From the NCBI GenBank assembly GCA_024663395.1, contig JANFAH010000041.1, positions 310,001-374,000 on the forward strand: a stretch of DNA of 64,000 nucleotides, given 5' to 3'. Positions 60,201-64,000 of this stretch are shown one piece after another. Made by a program: the position numbers and the translations under genes. Position 1 is the stretch's first letter, and each line of letters begins with the position of its first letter. Source of the DNA: Pisolithus tinctorius. Taxonomy: Eukaryota > Basidiomycota > Agaricomycetes > Boletales > Pisolithaceae. The notes beneath the pieces were generated by a model. It was not told the DNA's origin and did no database searches. It saw only the letters and a list, made by a program, of their open reading frames with translations.

Positions 60201-60666
60201 ATGGGCACACTCAGTGCACTGGAAAATTCCATCCACTCCACACAGGACACAATCCCTTGGCTCAGGTGGGGCCTCCATGTCCAACAGGATGGCTAGATAA
60301 TGCCATTGGTGTGGCAACCACTGCTGCAGATAACTATTCTATAATTGTGTGACACTGTCATTGCAGGTTTGTTGGGCAATGTGGCATTCCACACACCTGA
60401 CTTTTCCAAGGTTTAGAAGGTGTTGCAGGCAATACATCATTATTGGAAGGCAGTTGTGCACCCACATCCTCCAACAGGCAGTCCAGGTGATCCAGGATAA
60501 CAGAGCCAGATGGCACTGGAGGCTGAGTTGCATGGCCTGGCACCTGCTTTCTGGGTGCTACTTTTACCATCTTATCCCTATATCCTTGGGTGGTTTTCAC
60601 TCTTTGCCAGGTCACCTGGGTCACTCTTGTAGTGGGTCCCACTGGTGCAATCTTTGACTTCCCCAT
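57218..60666 (-). pseudogene. KDZ (Kyakuja-Dileera-Zisupton) transposase, degenerate
   Basis: Read right to left. The N-terminus is at 60358-60666 (MGKSKIAPVG). A CxC2-type cysteine cluster lies at 60081-60317 (PRDCVLCGVDGIFQCTEC, CTMCCWAEHKHWPFHR) and at 59619-59882 (NVQYCRCPGADDSHIQLM). The catalytic core is at 58498-59069 (DYALVHAI, HFYDINCQYSKGLE, PGIGLWHVHGHHTECF, AGRVDGEIMETLWSSLN). The C-terminal helical region is at 57218-58282 (YRVNWLWMRVLQDRWKEE). KDZ elements are cut-and-paste transposons of fungi that often carry TET/JBP genes. Stops and shifts in every segment show it is inactive; the cysteine clusters and the D/H residues of the core can still be read. Confidence 0.85.
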
Positions 60667-61355
60667 GATGAATGTTGCAATGCAGAAGGGTTTTGTTCAC
60701 AACAAATACATGCAGCTGACACATGCTAGCAAGGTCTAACCACCAACTATGGTAATGCTGTCTTAGGATCTGGCACCTGCACATTGCCTAGAGATCAATG
60801 CAATGAATGAGCACTTGCAAAAAGCCTTCTCCTACATCATGCCCATAGTGCCTATACCATCCACAGCATCTCAATGCACATTGTCCAATTACCAAACATT
60901 TTGGATCCATGAAGTCTGAGAGGCACTGCCTTTCCATGTGGCTCAGGGATGGAAATCTCATGATTGACTAACAACCTTAGCCATCTTGGGAAACTTTCTG
61001 ATTAACTGGCATGCAAGAATGGACCAGACACTGGAATGTAACCTTCATTGACATGGGAGAATGCCAGAAAAGTCTATTCTCTTCAACAGACATCATACTA
61101 GCTGTCCCCTGAAAAATTGTGCACAAGCACCTCCATCCTCAATGGCATCAAGTGACTATGAAAGTGACTCATTCTCCAACAACACCAAACCCTCCCTGCC
61201 ACAAAAGGGGACCAGTCTTCAGCTGGCCAAAATTGAGATTCTTGAGGCCAAGCTAGAGTCATGGAAAAATGCTGACTGAAACAAGAGGAGCTCCATCATG
61301 TTAACCCTCAGAAACAAGATAAAGAACCTTGATGCAAATGTGACACTGAAAACAC

Positions 61356-61888
61356 ATGGATGGGTTCAGAAGAAGGTGTGCCACACCTTCCATTGATTAC
61401 CTGGCATATCCTTACCATTTCCAGGCAATTCAGACTTGGTTGTACAACCATGGCTGGAGCCACAGTCAACAGGCTCTGATCAAATATGGTGGTGGTTGGA
61501 CACTGAGGAAGGTGGTCATGCACCATCAAAAGAAATCAATCAACAAAGTGTTGGAAGAAGCCAGGGTCAAACCAGGATCCACAGAAATGATCAAGTCTTA
61601 TCAGAAGGCTGTCAACACCATCATGAAGTCCCTTACTGCCAAGGAAATACAGGAGGCCAAGGCATTGGCCACAGAATGGAATGAGTGGCAGCCACCTCAG
61701 GATGTTCAGTCAGAGTACATACCATTTGGCAATGTTGCCTGTCACTCACAAGAAACAGAACTGCAGAGAAGAAAGGCTGGAAATATACTGAGGAATTTGC
61801 TAAGGAAATGTGGAAGCATTGTGGTGCCAGGGTGGTAGTGATGGCAGCATGGGAAGATGCTGATGGAGAGGTGATAGTTGGAGTGTGA
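61356..61888 (+). pseudogene. Repeat-associated ORF, frameshifted
   Basis: The plus-strand frame 61356-61838 (YGGGWTLRKVVMHHQKK, AKALATEWNEWQPPQDVQ) continues in another frame at about 61765-61888 (KYTEEFAKEMWKHCGARV, then VMAAWEDADGEVIVG). A possible upstream exon is 61061-61279. The protein type recurs in transposon-rich mushroom genomes as far as recalled, but its function is unknown. It is divergent from the KDZ gene. Confidence 0.5.
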
Positions 61889-61910
61889 GGAATTTGTTCT
61901 TTGTGCAGAT

Positions 61911-62430
61911 TGTTACGTTTCACCCCTAACTTTTCCTTTCTGTTGTACATTTACTTTACTTTTGATCCGTTGGACTCAGTTTCCTTTTAGAGCCGTCTTC
62001 TCTTTGGTCTGATGGCTCTCTATTTCCACCACTGGCATTGTTACCTCATTACACGCTTAGGACATGTGTCGTCATTGTTCAACCAATGGTGTAGTTACCT
62101 CGAGTACATGAGGACGCCTCATGGTCCTCCTCTTGTAGTATTTAGACTGCCGGCTCAAGTCCTGGAAACCCAGACTTGAGCTGCTCAATTATACGCAGCG
62201 TTCTCAGAACTTTGCCCTCAGTATCCCTACCAGGATCACTCTTACCGGCGTTGCTTAAATCCTCTGTCGTTTACAGAGGTTACTGCAGCTGTTGCTCAGT
62301 AGAAACCATAGTCTGCAATTGAGCTCTCCCTACATCTAGACTTTGATCGAGCGTAACAAAAGCTCAAGTCTACCAGCCTTTGGCCGAATCGGTCACTGCT
62401 TAGTGCACCACCACGAACCCCTGAAACAAC
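61911..62430 (+). repeat. Probable 5' LTR of a second Ty3-type element
   Basis: It starts TGTTACGTTT just after CpG-poor DNA and ends near CTGAAACA/ACCA at about 62426-62432. TTGGGTGCTGTTGCG follows, a plausible primer-binding site, and then gag. No second copy is in the window, so the right boundary is approximate. It is richer in CpG than the island. Confidence 0.65.
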
Positions 62431-62439
62431 CAACGTTGG

Positions 62440-63558
62440 GTGCTGTTGCGACCCACTCGTGAAGAATCATCATCTGACGAAGAACAGGAGAGCACTGTCA
62501 CAGACACCTCCTCCAACGAACCCGAACAACCGGATAGAGGCTTTACCTCTGGTATCCTCTCGAACCTTTTCACTCACTCCCTCGCTTCACTCGGTACCCC
62601 AATCCCACCGGTACCAGCCACACTTCCTACACTCCCAACCCCACCACAGAATACGATGTCCGGTTCATCATCGAAGGGAATGACTGCCATCACAGGAGTC
62701 AAACCCACTGAATTGAAGATTGGTGCTCCCTCGGATTTTGATGGAGACCAGAAGAATGCCATGAGCTGGCTGTACTCCGTACAGACCTATCTCTTGGTCA
62801 ACGAGGAACTGTACGACACTGACACCAAAAAGGTGGTCTATGCCTTGTTGTACATGAAGAAAGGAGTTGCCCGTTCCTGGGCAGCCACCTACCAGAAAAT
62901 AGCTCTGGAGAAAACTAATCCGAGCTTTGGAACCTTCACTGATTTTGTGAAGAATTTTAAAGAATTGTTCACCTCTGCAGACACCGCTGGAACTGCAATC
63001 GCCAAATTGCGAACCCTAAAGCAAAAAGAATCGGTGGAACAGTATATCACCGATTTCCGAACAGCCGCCGCCGATTCTACCATCACGGAAGATGTCACCT
63101 TGATCAAGTTCTTCTCACAAGGACTCAAACCTTTCATCGTGAACTGAATCCACATGATGGAAACCACTCCCACTAAAATTACTGAGTGGTACACCCAAGT
63201 GCAGAAGTTCGACGCCAAGTGGAGAAAGGTGAATGAATTCTCCACAAAAAAAGAAAAGAAGACGTTCCACCCAAGGAACAATTTTGCCAAAGAAAAAGAT
63301 CCAAACGCTATGGACATGGATGGAGTGAGACTCTCCAAAGAAGAATGAGATCGTCACATCAAAGAAGGAAGATGTTTCGGTTGCAGAAACAAAGGACACC
63401 TCTCTTGAGAGTGTCCAGACAAGGGGAAAACTCCCCAAAAGAAAGTCAAGAAAATCCGCAAAATTGTGGAAGTAGAAGAAAGCGATGATGAAGAAAAAGT
63501 CGCTGGTCCATCTATCGCTCTAGTTAACATCGCTAGAGCCCTAGGAAAAGATTTTTGA
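62440..63558 (+). pseudogene. Gag of the second Ty3-type element, interrupted by TGA codons
   Basis: One frame, first ATG at 62656, though coding-like sequence extends upstream to about 62458. The capsid-like part has FDGDQKNAMSWLYSVQTYL and FGTFTDFVKNFKELF. A zinc knuckle follows at 63370-63411 (CFGCRNKGHLS, stop, EC). Stops at 63145-63147, 63346-63348, 63406-63408 and 63556-63558 are all TGA in the gag frame; the knuckle one replaces Arg of the usual LSRECP. Otherwise the protein reads without frameshift. Confidence 0.8.
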
Positions 63559-63659
63559 ATGGGAACTCTGTGTTGATGCCAGATATTCCCAAAACTAAGG
63601 ACAGTCTAGTTTCTGTTGCACCTGTACTCGTAACGTCTACACTGGAACATACTATGCAG

Positions 63660-64000
63660 ATTCCCATTTCCCTCTATGCATCAGAAACTACCCTGAAAGT
63701 CGTCAACACTACCGCTCTGGTTGACTCCGGAGCAGAAATTTCTTGTATTGACTGGGGTTTTGTACGAAAGCACCAAATCCTCACTCAATGCCTCACCGAA
63801 CCTATCCTCGCCAAAAATGCCAATGGAACCCAAAATTCCAAAGGAAAAATATTGTTTTCTGCCACTCTTTACTTCAAGATTAAAGGACTCGTCCACCAGT
63901 CCTTTTTTCATGTCATCAATTGCAGAGCAGAAAATGTCATTTTAGGTCTCCCCTGGCTCCAGGAAAACAACCCTGTCGTGGACTGGAGGATGGGCATGTT
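63660..64000 (+). CDS. Aspartic protease start of the second Ty3-type element, partial
   Basis: The frame with GTT at 63720 reads LVDSGAEISCIDWGFVRKH, then NVILGLPWLQENNPVVDW. This is a retroelement protease with DSG and ILG motifs. It runs off the right edge, where RT should follow. The frame differs from gag. Confidence 0.78.
   Translation, partial: MPISLYASETTLKVVNTTALVDSGAEISCIDWGFVRKHQILTQCLTEPILAKNANGTQNSKGKILFSATLYFKIKGLVHQSFFHVINCRAENVILGLPWLQENNPVVDWRMGM

Noticed and set aside
61911..64000. Recoding of TGA as an amino acid, which would make gag intact
   Set aside because: Host genes such as the Mg2+ ATPase and cis-prenyltransferase end with TGA, so TGA is a normal stop.

Overview
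The window is nuclear DNA of a filamentous basidiomycete, most likely an Agaricomycete. Host genes carry many 47-125 nt introns with GT..AG ends. The mobile elements (FunK1 kinase, Plavaka, KDZ, Helitron, chromodomain Ty3) and a P-loop/TPR/HET gene are the set typical of mushroom-forming fungi. No species can be named.

Positions 1-22461 are a compact, CpG-rich housekeeping segment. In order it holds the C-terminus of midasin, a 1390-aa Ser/Thr kinase, a class I sirtuin, an MgtA-type Mg2+ P-type ATPase, a methyltransferase fused to an Acr2/CDC25-like rhodanese, an unassigned 416-aa protein, RanGAP, a cis-prenyltransferase and an ENPP-type nucleotide pyrophosphatase. The last two are divergent, with 84 bp between their start codons. 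Exon structures were worked out by hand from splice sites, frame and family conservation. All summed exon lengths are multiples of three.

Positions 22500-26664 hold a decayed NLR-like gene (P-loop, TPR, HET) on the minus strand, plus a remnant of a second HET-type C-terminus.

Positions about 26900-61900 are a nested transposon island. It is strikingly poor in CpG and rich in CA/TG. It contains a Helitron whose replicase (42.8-44.2 kb) and helicase (27.2-30.0 kb) lie 12.9 kb apart; a FunK1 kinase pseudogene split by a solo LTR; a Plavaka transposon split by a SINE and by another solo LTR; a third solo LTR; a minisatellite divided by a CpG-rich insertion; and a KDZ transposase (57.2-60.7 kb). 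It also contains a TET/JBP-like 5-methylcytosine dioxygenase gene cut in two by a complete 6451-bp chromodomain Ty3 element. From 61911 to the right edge a second, younger Ty3 element begins (LTR, gag, start of protease).

The main theme is 5-methylcytosine. The two LTRs of the chromovirus differ almost only at CA/TG dinucleotides. The premature stops examined in the elements are TGA at expected arginine (CGA) positions. The reverse transcriptase YIDD box has become YIND by a CpG-compatible change. CpG content can therefore be used to order the insertions: the CpG-rich solo LTR and SINE are young, and their CpG-poor hosts are old.
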